NCBI GenBank assembly: GCA_033675265.1
Contig: JAUJYZ010000118.1
Coordinates: 399,501 to 463,500, forward strand
Length of the DNA stretch: 64,000 nucleotides
From: Actinostola sp. cb2023
Lineage: Eukaryota > Cnidaria > Anthozoa > Actiniaria > Actinostolidae
Direction of reading: 5' to 3'
In this document: positions 33,688 through 44,505 of the stretch, piece by piece
How positions within the stretch are numbered: position 1 is the stretch's first letter
How the letters are laid out: each line of letters begins with the position of its first letter
Made by a program: the position numbers and the translations under genes
Notes under the pieces: model-generated
Told to the model about the DNA's origin: nothing
Seen by the model: the letters and a program-made list of their open reading frames with translations, nothing else
Database searches by the model: none

Positions 33688-34434
33688 ACTCGGGCCCTTC
33701 CGAAGGAAGCCCGAGTTAGAAAATGCGTTTTCGGTAGTAGTAGTTTTCTTCGGTCGAAGAATGACGAAAGTATGCGACGTATTTAATCGTATCGAGTTTC
33801 AAGATTACTCAGCAGATAAGAAAAAAACAAACGACACACAGACTCAAGTAGATTTGAATCTTAGTTTTGAAAGCAGCTGTAGATCTTCAAGCTATTAAAA
33901 GGTCAGGATTCTAGTTCATCGTTCAATGACTAGAAGTGGTAGAAGGACTAGAAGCTCGCTTAAAATATATTTAACAAAAACAAACGTGAGGGCGTTATCA
34001 GAACCATCTGACCTATGCAACCTCAAGACGTATCATGTACATACTCACCCGCCACATGGTCTCCCTCGTCACTCAACTGTCACTGATTGTCATGACGTCA
34101 GAGAAATGATATTGTATTGAAGAAGATGTCCTTGTTTTATTCGACGTTCGAACCGTAACTCGAACCCGAACTCGAACTCGATTCCAAACTCGACGTTTCG
34201 GGATCTGAAGCTAGAGAGGGGGCCTTTACACGAACTCATCAAAATCAAATCAAAGTGAAAAGGTAATCAAATGAACTCAAAGTCAAAGTCAAATCAAATG
34301 AACTCGACACATACATGTATACAGTTACATAGTCTCCCTCGTCACGCAACTGTCAGTCATTGTCAGGTCTCTCCTCACGCAACTGACATTGTCCTTGTCA
34401 TAAGCCCGAGTGTACGCTCATTGAGCGTCTTGTT
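33688..34434. mobile_element. Helitron2/Helentron-like non-autonomous element (unit 1)
   Basis: The 5' end ACTCGGGC (33688-33695) pairs with subterminal GCCCGAGT (34404-34411). This is followed by a 7-bp-stem hairpin ACGCTCATTGAGCGT (34414-34428) and CTTGTT. Asymmetric inverted ends plus a 3' hairpin are the described layout of Helitron2/Helentron elements. No Rep-Helicase ORF is present. A similar 3' end follows at 35112-35140. Confidence 0.55.
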
Positions 34435-34439
34435 TTCAA

Positions 34440-35140
34440 TAACTCATGATGGATGTTTATTTTATTCCACGTTTGAAAAATTCAGAAGGAAAAGGAATCG
34501 TAAAAATCGTACTTCAAAACTATACATCAAAGCAAAGGCGAGCAACAATGTTCGAAAATCCGTGTTCTTTTCAGTACGATGACAGTTGTATGATCCTTGT
34601 GCGAGTCATACATCTATTACGCGACCTAATTTAGAACTGCCGCGTAGCGCTTTTTAAAACAGAATTTCCACGCTCAAAACAGGTCAGTGAACGGCAAAAA
34701 ATATCTGAGCAGCTTCGTATTATGTCTCTGAAGCTAGAGAGCAAGGGTTTGATTTTTCAGTAGATTTTGTTTTGATAGCTAATCTCGCTTTGCTTGCTGC
34801 CTGACTGTCGTCACGCGCCGTGAAAAACGAAACACATTTCTCAGATATATAATGATGGATGTTTATTCGATTCGACGTTTGAAAAATTCAGAAGGGAAAG
34901 AAATCGTAAAAATCGTACTTCAAAACTTCATCAAAGCAAAGGTAAACAAGGTCAATGTCCGAAATTTGGGTTCATGCCAAAGTAGTTTTAATAGCCTCTG
35001 TTCTTGTTATCTATGCACACCAAAAAAGATATAAATATGCTTTTTCTTTAACCAACTGGCATTCATTTTCAGTTTCTTCCTCGGGCAACTGACATTTGCT
35101 TTTTCATAATGGCCGAGTGAACGCTCATTGAGCGTCTTGT
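34440..35140. repeat. Second Helitron-like unit with an internal ~95-bp direct repeat
   Basis: The block GATGGATGTTTAT...AAAAATTCAGAAGG (34446-34540) recurs at 34852-34945. The unit ends in GGCCGAGTGAACGCTCATTG, the same subterminal motif and hairpin as unit 1. It therefore looks like a tandem partner of unit 1. An outer inverted pair AGAGTGATGGCACTT (33670-33684) / AAGTGCCATCACTCT (35357-35371) brackets both. Confidence 0.5.
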
Positions 35141-35159
35141 TCTAATAGGATCAACACAA

Positions 35160-36235
35160 ATTAAAAGAAAACAATGGAATTAGTCTATATTACTAGACAC
35201 TAATTCCATTGTTTTCTTTTGTTTTGATTTGACTAACTATTATATATTTTTTGTCATAATTCGCCCAACTAATATTATTAAACTTATAAGGTAAATGTAA
35301 ATTATACTTAGAATGTCCAAACGTTTTCGATCAGTAGATTTTGTTTCACGGGTTATAAAGTGCCATCACTCTACTGGGTAATGTAGATTTAACTAGCAGG
35401 TCGCGAAGATTAATTAGAACAACGTCGATGGGCTACGAGAGGTTTACTTTGAAAAACGTTTTTGCAACGATCAGATGACGTTGTAGTGTTTATGAATTGT
35501 ATATGAGAAATGGAGCGGGATTATAAGTGATTATAAAAGGTATGCGATCAGAGTTCTCAAGGTACTTAAGGCCTGGTTCAAGCCTTAAATAGCAGAAAAA
35601 CGAAAAAAATTATAATGTCTAATCATTTTGACTAAACATCACAAAACTTGGCACAGCTTGAGAGTTTTATATCCTCTAATGAAATCCAAAACAGCGTATC
35701 ACGTGGTTAACCACGTGACAAATAATTTTGAAAACAAAATATAAAATGCGGTCGCCAGTTTAAGAGGAAAGTGAAAGCAAATAGTTGTGTATAATCACGT
35801 TTATGATTATCTATTAACCCTCGTTTAGAAAACCTGTCTCCCGCTTTTTGCAAGGAGAATATTTCGGAAAAGAGGTCACGTGACCATTTCATCAGATTAT
35901 ATTTCTGTAGTTTTCTCTTAAACTATATATAATTGCGAGGTTTTCTAAACGCTATCTTGTTTAACTGGTTATCCTTAACGCTATTACGTAAAAGGTATTT
36001 CATTGTGAATTGAATTCGCGACCGCATTTAAGAAAAACTATATTTTCCTCCATAAGGTCACGTGACCACATGACGTCACAATTGTTAGATCCAAATTGTC
36101 TCAAATCTTGTATATAACCTTATGCCTAAATATGAGTGCCTAAGTAAATTAGAGCAGCGAGTTATTACAAGAAATGTGATTTTCCAAGTTGCCTTTTTGA
36201 ACCAGGCCTTAAGTACCTTGAGTTAGCTTTGTGTT
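35160..36235. other. WS/DGAT-A 5' intron: no gene, short hairpins
   Basis: 35165-35225 is a hairpin (AACAATGGAATTAGT and inverse). The GGCCTGGTTCAAGCCTTAA (about 35571) and TGAACCAGGCCTTAAG (about 36203) motifs are inverse and may bound a ~640-bp element. Nothing coding was seen. Confidence 0.5.
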
Positions 36236-36246
36236 TGCGAGTTAAC

Positions 36247-37150
36247 GCCCCGGAGGGGGGGTACTCCCATATATTTATGGGTATGTGCCGCTGGATAGGG
36301 TATGGTTTTTGAGCTTTTGGTCTTAGATAGGGTACATTTCACCCTAGATTGTCTTGAATAGGGTCTGTAATTCTAACAAGGTTCGTAATTTTCAGTTTTT
36401 AGAGTCTTAGATAGGAAATTCAAGAAAGGCTGATACTACGTAGAAATAAAAAGCTTAACACAACACCAACATGATAGAGCAAGAGAGAGCCAGGATCGGC
36501 AACCGTAGACAGCTGTTTCGTTCTTTTGGAACTCATCAGTACGGTGTAGCGAGAGCAACAAACACCAACTCAGAAAGCCAATGTATGTTACTTGCGTGTC
36601 GACTCTGAAACTCAACCAGCTCAAATTTAGAAACCTGCCCATTGGCTCACACCACAACACGTGCGGTAATATGGTTCAAAGGGCAAGAATCCAAAATATC
36701 ATGTTGGTGTTGTGTTTAACCTAGGTGTGGATGGACAAAACCAATCCTACACGGAATGCATAGACAAACTATGCTAAAGAATTACAGCATAACGGATCTA
36801 AGAAGATCTACGGTCCAAAACATGAAAATATCAACTTAAATTTAGATTTTTGGAAAAAAAGTGCCTTACTAGATTACTACTAACTAGTACTAAGTTGTCA
36901 ATAACTGTCTAAAATAGGGTCTATAATTTCCCTTGAGTCTTAGATAGGGTCCACTTTTACCGATCTGTCTTGGACAGGGTATGAATTTTCAAGATGCCGC
37001 TGTCTTAGATTTCAGCCTCGCTGGGACAGGGATCCCATCTCTCGGCCTTCGGCCTCTCCTTTCCGTTCCGTTGGAGTTGCATGCGGAGGAGGCTAGTCTT
37101 GGATAGGGTCAGGGTTTATGGACCCCAGCGGGACACCCCTATCAAGTACA
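36247..37150. mobile_element. Interspersed repeat with GGGTACTCCC/TAGATAGGGT motifs, with nested MITE 36454-36722
   Basis: Starts CCCCGGAGGGGGGGTACTCC and ends near GGACCCCAGCGGGACACCCC. Multiple variants of CTTAGATAGGGT occur inside. The nested element has TIR TTAACACAACACCAACATGA and its inverse. No ORF. The superfamily is not determined. Confidence 0.6.
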
Positions 37151-37625
37151 CATCATTACGACTAGAATTAGAAAGCTACTGCATAGGAGACTATCAATTG
37201 AGACCCAGCAATATAGAGAAGTAAGAATATGGTAACATTTTGGGGAGAAATATTCAACTAACTCCACGATCAACAATCTGGAATATAAATGTGAGAAGCA
37301 ATGAATATCATAGCCTCCCCCGCAGACTCTTTTTAGGTGTTCTTTCTCTCCGTCTCATATAACGAAGTCGATGAATATATAAGCTTACCTGCAGTCTAAA
37401 AAATAATCTTCGAATGATAACGTATATATTAAAAAAGCTGTTTAAATACCGGCACGGCTGTAGCCTGATTTTTACCCTGGTTCCAGAGGCTTTGTTATAG
37501 CTCTGTAATACACGCCTATAACCTGATTTTCAGACTGCTCATGAAAATCAGGCTAGCACGGCTGTGGTGCTTCACAGTGACTTCACACAGTGCAGAGTAG
37601 TTAACGAAGAATGGGATCAACTCAC

Positions 37626-37720
37626 CTCGTAATACTTCGTTGATGCTCGTAGTTAAGTTTCGTAGAGTTAAAATAGAGCTTTCCTCATAAAAACGTGACA
37701 AGATTCTATTGATTCTCTTT
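37626..37720 (-). other. Non-coding 5' exon of WS/DGAT copy A (3' boundary 37626; TSS not determined)
   Basis: Minus-strand donor CGAG|GTGAGT at 37626. The sequence upstream is conserved with the duplicate (donor at 45651, CGAG|GTAAGT), including TCATAAAAACGTGACAA. Stops in the frame of MSTDYL make it untranslated. The 5' boundary is an estimate. Confidence 0.6.
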
Positions 37721-37803
37721 CAAAATCGTTGTTCCTTTGCTGTCATCGTTGCGATCTCGGACGTGACCTCGACCCAGTACTTTCTCCGATAATTGACAGT
37801 GGA

Positions 37804-37819
37804 AGGTCATTCAAGGTCA
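37804..37819. promoter_or_regulatory. DR4-type nuclear receptor element upstream of WS/DGAT copy A
   Basis: AGGTCATTCAAGGTCA contains two AGGTCA half-sites spaced by 4, the second within the extended half-site TCAAGGTCA (37811-37819). It is followed by GATGACC. The same sequence stands at 45828-45843 upstream of copy B. Confidence 0.5.
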
Positions 37820-38291
37820 GATGACCAAATTTATTTTTTACGAAGGAACTAAAAAAACTGAAAAAAAGATAGTGACGTTGCGCTTGCACTTTGTCGTCTC
37901 TCCGTTGTTTCTTGCTCAAACTAATAAATATATAGCTAATTGCATAATCGTTGTCGGGTTGAAAATCATGAAAGCTATGACCAAAAGGAATTCTGGGAAA
38001 TTAAAACTCTCAAATAACACCGTCAAATGATCGACCTTTTTATCCAGACTTGTAGGATCTTAGTTAAATAGCTCATATACCTTCAAAACTACGAGAACAT
38101 TGAATATATCTGTATGTAATGCAGCTCATGAACTGATTTCCCATCCATCCTTGCGGTCTCAGCTTCTAGGATTTATGATTTTGAACCCGACAACGATTAT
38201 GCAATTAGCTATATTTTAGAGTTCATGGTGGGTGTAATAAAAGACTTAGTTCCCTTCGAGCGTCGTTTCATTTCGTCTTTCAAACTGGTAT

Positions 38292-38793
38292 CAGGGGCGG
38301 ATCCAGGGGGAGGGTTCTGGGGGTTGCAACCCCCCCTATGGATATTTTTTTAATACCGCTTGTATAGATATGTCTGTCCGTAGGTCTCTCTTGCACTTTC
38401 AGCTCTCTCCCTCGTAAGAATAATATAATTCATTCATACTGTTTACACGACCGTTCGACTTCGAGACCGGTTTGACTGATAGCAGAAAGAACCTGCCGTT
38501 TTTAGCGTCAAAAACGTATGTGAAGCCTTCATACTTGTAAGCTCACCCAAGAAGACTTCCAAGCATCTTTGTTGGATGTCCAATAAACTCAAAATTTGAC
38601 TGAAAATTGAGTTTTGTTGTGTTAATAAAACAACTCCAGATCTCTAAACATTGCATTTTAGAGCTTGTAGATTTCAAAATTTTCTGGGGGGGCATGCCCC
38701 CCACACCCCCTAGTACTTCGCGGCTTTGCCGCTCACACAACACAACGGCCGCAATACAACCCCCTGTTTGACAAAAACCTGGATCCGCCCCTG
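38292..38793. mobile_element. 502-bp non-autonomous DNA transposon, 5-bp TSD GGTAT
   Basis: TIRs CAGGGGCGGATCCAGG and its inverse (CCTGGATCCGCCCCTG). GGTAT is duplicated at 38287-38291 and 38794-38798. Copy A at about 27180 shows the uninterrupted site (CTGGTATAGAG), proving an insertion after the segmental duplication. Ends of this kind are common in hAT-like MITEs, although hAT usually makes 8-bp duplications. Confidence 0.88.
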
Positions 38794-38868
38794 GGTATAG
38801 AGTTCATGTAATGTTTCAAAGCCGAGAATGAGGACTAGACGGGAAACCCCGTTCGAGGCTTTGGAACG

Positions 38869-39263
38869 ACTTCTCATACTCATTAATTATTACATGCAAT
38901 GATAAAGGCGATAAATAAAGAGTTGCAAGGTTTTAGCCCGGAAAAGCAATAATTCCGGTCTTTGCATATGCTCTGCTCATGCGCAGAGTCGAGGACATCG
39001 TATCCCACATGTGTTGGACTCTCGAGTAGTATGGAGTAGAGCCTGCTTTCAGATTAAAGCGAATTCGGACAGAGTGGTATTGCCTCTACTCTGTTCAAGA
39101 TCCCGATGATTGTTATATACATACATCCAGTTTGTGTGTAAATAGCACACAAACAAACAGTAACTCTCGCCAGTACTTTCAGGGGTATCCAGGTCCATCA
39201 TGTGACCAAATTGAGGGCACCTGGTTGGCTGGATACCTCATGAATAATTAATGAGTATGAGAA
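38869..39263. mobile_element. MITE with ~26-bp TIR (CTTCTCATACTCATTAATTA)
   Basis: CTTCTCATACTCATTAATTATTACATG at the left and its near-inverse CATGAATAATTAATGAGTATGAGAAG at the right (27 and 26 bp). It is absent from the homologous position in copy A. No ORF; adjoining sequence 38808-38868 is also extra relative to copy A. Confidence 0.7.
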
Positions 39264-39517
39264 GGTGGGTGTATTGTGGTTCTGATATCTGAGTCAACAC
39301 AACTTCACTGTTTGTTGTTGTTTCTTTAGTTAAAGTCAGTTTGTCGTCGTTTTGATCAGTGGGAGATACTTGAGGTGTCTTTGTATCTGTGGACTGATGT
39401 TCAGATGTAGCGGGAAGACACGTATTCGTGTTTGCACAGCCGGTACCAAATACTCGATACGAGTTCTTTACTTGTTGTTTCAGTGCGGCAGAGAGTTTTA
39501 CAACCTTGATCACCCTT

Positions 39518-40135
39518 CTTTTTTAATGAAATAAATTTATTCTGTATTTCACAAAGATACAGCCCTTTGCAAATATTCTGTAAATCAAATATATCAGTAT
39601 ATCCATATATCGGGTGCATTATGGGTAATTGAAAAGTCCCCTAAATGATGTTTCACGCAAGCAACATTGGTGAAACTCTAGAATGTTATGTAATTTAGTC
39701 TCTTGTTTGTTGTTTGTAAGTCTCTGCTGCATATTTTGTGGAAAAACTCTAAAATAGTATTACCCATAATGCACCCGATATATGGATATACTTGATTTAC
39801 AGAATTTTTGCAATCGGCTGTACAACATTAACTATATATTCTAATTATATACAACATTATCAATATTACACTAACATCGCTTCTTTTAGTTTACCAAATT
39901 TTGTCAGATGGAAATGAATTTTGTTATTTTTAACAGCTATTGATTTCTCTATTTTTTCATAGTAGTTTAGTAGTGCTTTGTAGCCTTTTAAATTAATGCA
40001 ACTTGCATTATCTTTTCCTTTGTATACATAAAGTTTGTAGAGGAGAAGTAAAAATTCAATTGTTGGTACATTCTCTTTGGATCGAGACCCTATAACTATC
40101 AGGCTAAGATTCAATTCAGGCATGATAATATACCC
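39518..40135 (-). mobile_element. Retro-inserted transcript with 11-bp TSD, poly-A side at 39518, encoding an 85-aa ORF
   Basis: The direct repeat TGATCACCCTT (39507-39517 and 40136-40146) flanks 618 bp. On minus it starts near GGGTATATTATC and ends AATAAATTTATTTCATTAAAAAAG, i.e. polyadenylation signal plus A-tract. This is the hallmark of LINE-driven retrotransposition. The ORF 40123-39866 (MPELNLSLIVIG...KLKEAMLV) starts 12 nt from the 5' end. It has no recognised domain. An inverted pair (CATATATCGGGTGCATTATG, about 39605 and 39775) forms a hairpin in the 3' part. Confidence 0.75.
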
Positions 40136-40368
40136 TGATCACCCTTTTCGTCGTCCTGATTTGCCTCGATGTGTTCGCCTCGTACGTCCATTGTAGGAAA
40201 GTTTATATTTATTTAAAATAACTTACTCTTTAAAATAGAATAATGACAAGAGAACATGATTATGGTCTCTTGATAATTATTATTATTATACATAAATATA
40301 TGTAATTATGAATCGAAATTTGGCAGTTTGGCAGCAAAATATCTACAAATTGTAACTGTTTTCTATTG

Positions 40369-40475
40369 AAGTCGAATCTCTATTAAGCGGCCAACCTCTA
40401 TTAAGCGGCCAAACCTCTAATTAGCGTCCACTTGCCAATTCCCCGAGGGTGACCGCTTATGGAGGTTCGACTGTA
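40369..40475. mobile_element. pogo/Tigger-type MITE remnant, copy B
   Basis: GTCGAATCTCTATTAAGCGG at the left and GGAGGTTCGACTGTA at the right, with internal AACCTCTATTAAGCGGCC repeats. It is the homologue of 29910-29975 and is somewhat longer. Confidence 0.65.
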
Positions 40476-40605
40476 ATAACATTTTCTCCTGCAGAAAACT
40501 GGAGTATTTCATATGAAATGCATTATTGACAATAGCAAAAGCGTTTGTGTATAGTCGAATCTCTCCACAACGGGGACGAAAGTTTGCCTGGCCGTTGTAT
40601 AGTGT

Positions 40606-40750
40606 GTAGAGGTGGTCCTTGTAGGGAGGTGGTCAGTCGTTGTAGGGAGGTGGTCGTTGTAGGGAGGTGGTCCTTGTAGGGAGGTGGTCAGTCGTTGTAG
40701 GGAGGTGGTCAGTCCTTGTAGGGAGGTGGTCAGTCGTTGTAGGGAGGTTG
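40606..40750. repeat. 17-21-bp minisatellite GGTGGTCGTTGTAGGGA, copy B
   Basis: About eight units, some with an inserted CAGT (GGTGGTCAGTCGTTGTAGGGA). It is shorter and more diverged than the copy-A array. Confidence 0.85.
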
Positions 40751-40870
40751 CCGTTGATAAAGGTTCCACTGTAGTTTGTATTTCAACATTTAGTTAGCTT
40801 GCGTTCGGGACTGGCCAGCGGCACTTCCCAATACAATAGCAATATAATACATCCTGTTTACACTCCTAAA

Positions 40871-43158
40871 TTAACTCTTCACTTGGCAAGTCTTCACCTT
40901 CTCGTACATATCATTAAATTCGTCCATAAATACGTCTGTGAGTTTGGTCGGGTTACAAATCACAGCCTTGTCCGTCATTACGCTCATGCGCAGCTTGCCT
41001 GCATAACTAAAGACTGATATAGACATACTAGTATCACTCATCAACGGTGGCCAAGCTATGACGGACTCAATGGCGCTTCCATTCAACTCCAGCTCTCTTA
41101 GGGGACCTGGTACATTACTTAGAATCAAGCAACAGTGACGGTTTAGAGAATAACTCGAGAATCTCCCAATAGACTCTGGCAGGGTGCCTAGCACGTAATA
41201 GAAGATCCACCCAAAGACTTTCCAATCAGAAGAAGCCTTCATGTCGTCCATGCGGTGTTTCGTTTCGTAGATGCGTTGGATAGGATCCACGATGCCTACC
41301 GGTAAGGAACACAGCAGTCCCGTGGAGTGGTTCTCTAGGGGAATGCTGTCTTTACTCAGGACATGACGTGGACGAGTGTTTATGGTGACAGCGATCTGCA
41401 TGTCGCTTGGGTCGTCAAGACCTTCGGATTTAAGGTAGCGCCGTAAGGCTCCAGCAATGCACGATGACACCACGTCATTGATAGTGGTCCCTGAAAGAGA
41501 GGCCACAAATAGTTATCACTACAGATTAAAACATATTAGACACCAGACCTCTGAAAAGCTCACGCGTCTTTTCGTGTAACTGACGCAATGGGGGACAACG
41601 GCCTCTCTAGAAGGGTGAAGTAAAAACTACATGACTAGTATAGGGGACAACGGTTATTATGTAGCCTGTGGCCTTTACCACAGGATACCCATTACTAGAG
41701 TCGAGTCCTCTCTAGAACTGGAGTTATTATGTTACCAAAACCCTACATCGAGACTAGTTATTATGTAGCCTGTGGCTAGATACCCATTACTAGATTCCAG
41801 TCCATCTATACTGGAATTATTATGTAGCCTGTGGCCTTTACCACAGGATACCCAGGCAACTCATCATACTGGAGTTATTATGTAGCCTGTGGCCTTTACC
41901 ACAGGATACCCATTACTAGAGTCCAGTCCATCTATACTGGAATTATTATGTAGCCTGTGGCCTTTACCACAGGATACCCATTACTAGAGTCCAGTCCTGT
42001 GGCCTTTACCACTATACTGGAGTCCATCTATACTGGATTATGTAGCCTGTGGCCTTACCACAGGATACCATTACTAGAGTCCAGTCCCATACTGGAATTA
42101 TTATGTAGCCTGTGGCCTTTACCACAGGATACCCATTACTAGAGTCCAGTCCATCTACTGAGAAGGCATTCTCGTACCCAGATCATTATTGGCAAAAATC
42201 AACGATGGCTCCAATTTCAGGGTTTCCCAGAGCCCTCGATTTTTCCCAATGATGAGAGGGCTCTGGGTACGAGAATGCTGAGAAGGAATAGCGTACCTGT
42301 GAGTGCTTTGATTTCTTTAATCTTGTCCATACTAACAGGTTTGGTCCAACTAAAGACTTTCTCTCCGGATAACTTGACTTTAGTACTGAAAGGGTTCTTG
42401 GTAGAATGAGCTAACGCCACACTCAGTAACGCTAATGGACCCGTAAACACTGCCTGCCAGACCTGCTTTTGTTTGTCACAGGGGGTGGCCACGGGTTTTT
42501 GGACCCTTAGCAGCTCGGGTTTACGATCTACGATGCGCGCGATGAGACCAACAAGCGCAAAGCCATCACCGAGAATATGGTGGATTCGCACACACGCTGC
42601 GAACTGCTCTTTTTCCATGTTGAGAGGAACGATGACAAATAACCACGGAGAGATGTCTTCGGGAATGGGACTCGAAGCAAGAGCACCCAAAGTCTCTTGT
42701 AATTCGGCTTCATTGCATGGCGAGGAGCCATCATAAAGTACCACGTGCTTTTTAATGTCAAAATCATCCTCAGCTTGCCAGACGTAGCGACCATAATGTT
42801 TGACCACCAATTGACGCATGCGCACATAGCTAGGTTCCTCGTAGTTTAGTATAATCCTCTCCATAAGAAGGTGACGAAACTGGTCGATATCTGGTTTACC
42901 GTCGATCACAAATAAACCATTGATATAATTCCTATTGCTTTTACTTTCGTGTAAAAACGGTACATCTTTGGAAGAAAGAAGGTTGCCCAGATTGTGGTAC
43001 GAGACAAACTTCCCTTGGATGAACTTGAACATACGAAATAGAAAGTAGAAAGGCAGGGTCAAGGTGGCGAATAAAATCCAAACCACGATGGCGCAAATGC
43101 ACAACACGCCATAGATGAAGCTAGGAAGAGCTCGAAGGTATCTCAAATAGTCAGTCAT
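40871..43158 (-). CDS. Wax ester synthase/diacylglycerol acyltransferase (WS/DGAT), copy B, 493 aa
   Basis: Tandem duplicate of the copy at 30597-32449, same strand, with the same two coding exons: 43158-42297 (donor ACAG|GTACGC) and 41490-40871 (acceptor TTTCAG), 1482 nt. Catalytic HHILGDG is intact; the N-terminal hydrophobic segment and C-terminal NTRP, LSNVPGP and PLMSDTSMS motifs are intact. It starts MTDYL, one residue shorter than copy A there, and ends CQVKS instead of CRAK. Most substitutions cluster in the C-terminal exon (YYVLGTLPESIGRFSSYSLN versus RSLIGTLPEPIGRLTSFSIS). The frame is open with no premature stop, so both copies look functional. The non-coding 5' exon ends at 45651. 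Confidence 0.92.
41647..42165. repeat. Minisatellite in the WS/DGAT-B coding intron, ~80-bp unit
   Basis: About seven irregular units of GTAGCCTGTGGCCTTTACCA + CAGGATACCCATTACTAGAG + TCCAGTCC... A single degenerate unit (ACAGGATACCCATTACTAAA) sits at the same place in copy A (about 31455), so the array expanded after the duplication. Confidence 0.85.
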
Positions 43159-43269
43159 TTGACAGGAAACACGAGCGACGATCAGCAACCTAAACAGAGA
43201 AAACAAACCACGTTAGTAAGAAAGAAAGACACTTTGGGTGTTCCACTATTTTCAAGTTCGTCACGAGCA

Positions 43270-43345
43270 CAGTGTCCAATACCCTGGTTCCAGAGTCTCG
43301 AAAGTCGGGTTCACGAAGTCCTCTGGAACCAGGGTAAGTGTCCAA
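43270..43345. repeat. Hairpin repeat ACCCTGGTTCCAGAG / CTCTGGAACCAGGGT
   Basis: Inverted 15-mers about 45 bp apart, absent from the homologous site near 32545 of copy A. Related single motifs occur at about 2735 and 37480. Confidence 0.65.
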
Positions 43346-43599
43346 CCACAGCCAAAACAAGCGTAGTTTTAAGTGATCACTTTCGGTGTGACGCTTCAGG
43401 TGATTTTGGCGTCAAATAAAAATCGTAATGCAACTGTGCGCGCGATAAATAGCTACGATGCTGGGACGAACACGCCGGTTCGTCTTCAGTCGACCAAGTG
43501 GTACTCGGACCCGATAATAGTGTTCACTGGTACTGACCCAAACAAAATTGTTGTTTTCGGTCAAAGGAGCAATGGTGCAGCAAGTTTAATAGACAGCAA

Positions 43600-44460
43600 G
43601 ATAAGATAACAAAGATGTATAAAGATAAGACAAGAAATTCAATCCTTTTTTTGCCTTATTTAGTATATCACGTGATCGAAACATGCGACCTTGAATATGG
43701 CGTGATATACCGCATCTATTGACACCAACAACTATAATGGACGTCATTTTTTGAAATTTGCTTGAATATAAAACGACATTTGTTTATTTTTGATACGTTT
43801 TTGGACTACACATGGCCAAAAAAGAATTAAAGGTCACAGAATCACAGGTTTTTTAAATAGAGAAAAACGACGACTACTGGGCGCCTGACGTTACATGGAG
43901 ATAGTTAGGAACCCTTAGGAAGGGTTCGCTACTCCAGGAAAGGCGTCCGCCCTCAAAAGAAAACAAAATCACACTTACCGTGCGTCTGTGGAGAAGATAG
44001 TAGTCTTGTCTACTACTCATCCAAAGCGAGCTAAAATGGACGCAAAACAGGTCTGGGCAAGACAGAAAAAATAGATAGAAATATGTAAGTGATATCTCAC
44101 CCCAACCACATCAGTGCGCAATGCCAAGATTGGCAAGGTTGGTATCTAACTGACTTGTTTCACCTGTGGTTGACAAGGGCAACAGTATTTAGTTCTATGC
44201 TCAGGTTGTTCGAACCTAAGGAGGGTCCTGAGGGGAAGATTAGACAATAAACGCTGAATGCTATATAAAAATTTTGGGAGAAAATAAAACAAGTGCCAAC
44301 AAAGAAAAACTGGAGCAGAGAATCAAACTTTAAATATTTCTATGTGTACATTTAGTTTCGTCTTCTATAGAATGTGAGATCAAAGTTGTGGAAGCCCTCT
44401 CCGTACCCACACACCTCGTATCGTATTCCTGTCAGATAACGATTTTATGACTTTTAGGGA
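43600..44460. other. WS/DGAT-B 5' intron: no gene recognised
   Basis: Unique-looking AT-rich sequence with no recognisable ORF and no clear element. Confidence 0.45.
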
Positions 44461-44505
44461 ACACAGGGATCCCGAAACTAAGAACGTGTGCATAGGAGAC
44501 TACAG

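Larger units (their letters stand above)
32570..33690 (-). mobile_element. Penelope-like retroelement 3' remnant (GIY-YIG endonuclease), interrupted
   Basis: On minus, 33166-32978 encodes VYMIQCSRCFYIGETKRR...HRR...EHF. This matches the C-terminal GIY-YIG endonuclease of Penelope-like elements: YIGETKRRL is the GIY-YIG core and EHF lies downstream. The upstream part at about 33690-33504 encodes a Cys-rich CGQNCVTCPY linker. A TA-flanked MITE (33169-33501) splits the two. The reverse transcriptase part is missing, so this is a 5'-truncated dead copy inside the WS/DGAT-A 5' intron. Confidence 0.75.
38215..40200 (-). pseudogene. Uncharacterised repeat-containing ORF, copy B (broken by insertions)
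   Basis: Duplicate of 26746-27559. Start-side piece 40195-40147 (MDVRGEHIEANQDDEKG); middle piece 39513-39264 (IKVVKLSAALKQQ... ISEPQ); remnant of the HELYTSLKDEMK repeat at 38215-38291. It is split by a retro-insertion (39518-40135), a MITE (38869-39263) and a 502-bp DNA transposon (38292-38793). Only about one 72-bp unit remains. It is certainly non-functional as a whole. Confidence 0.6.
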
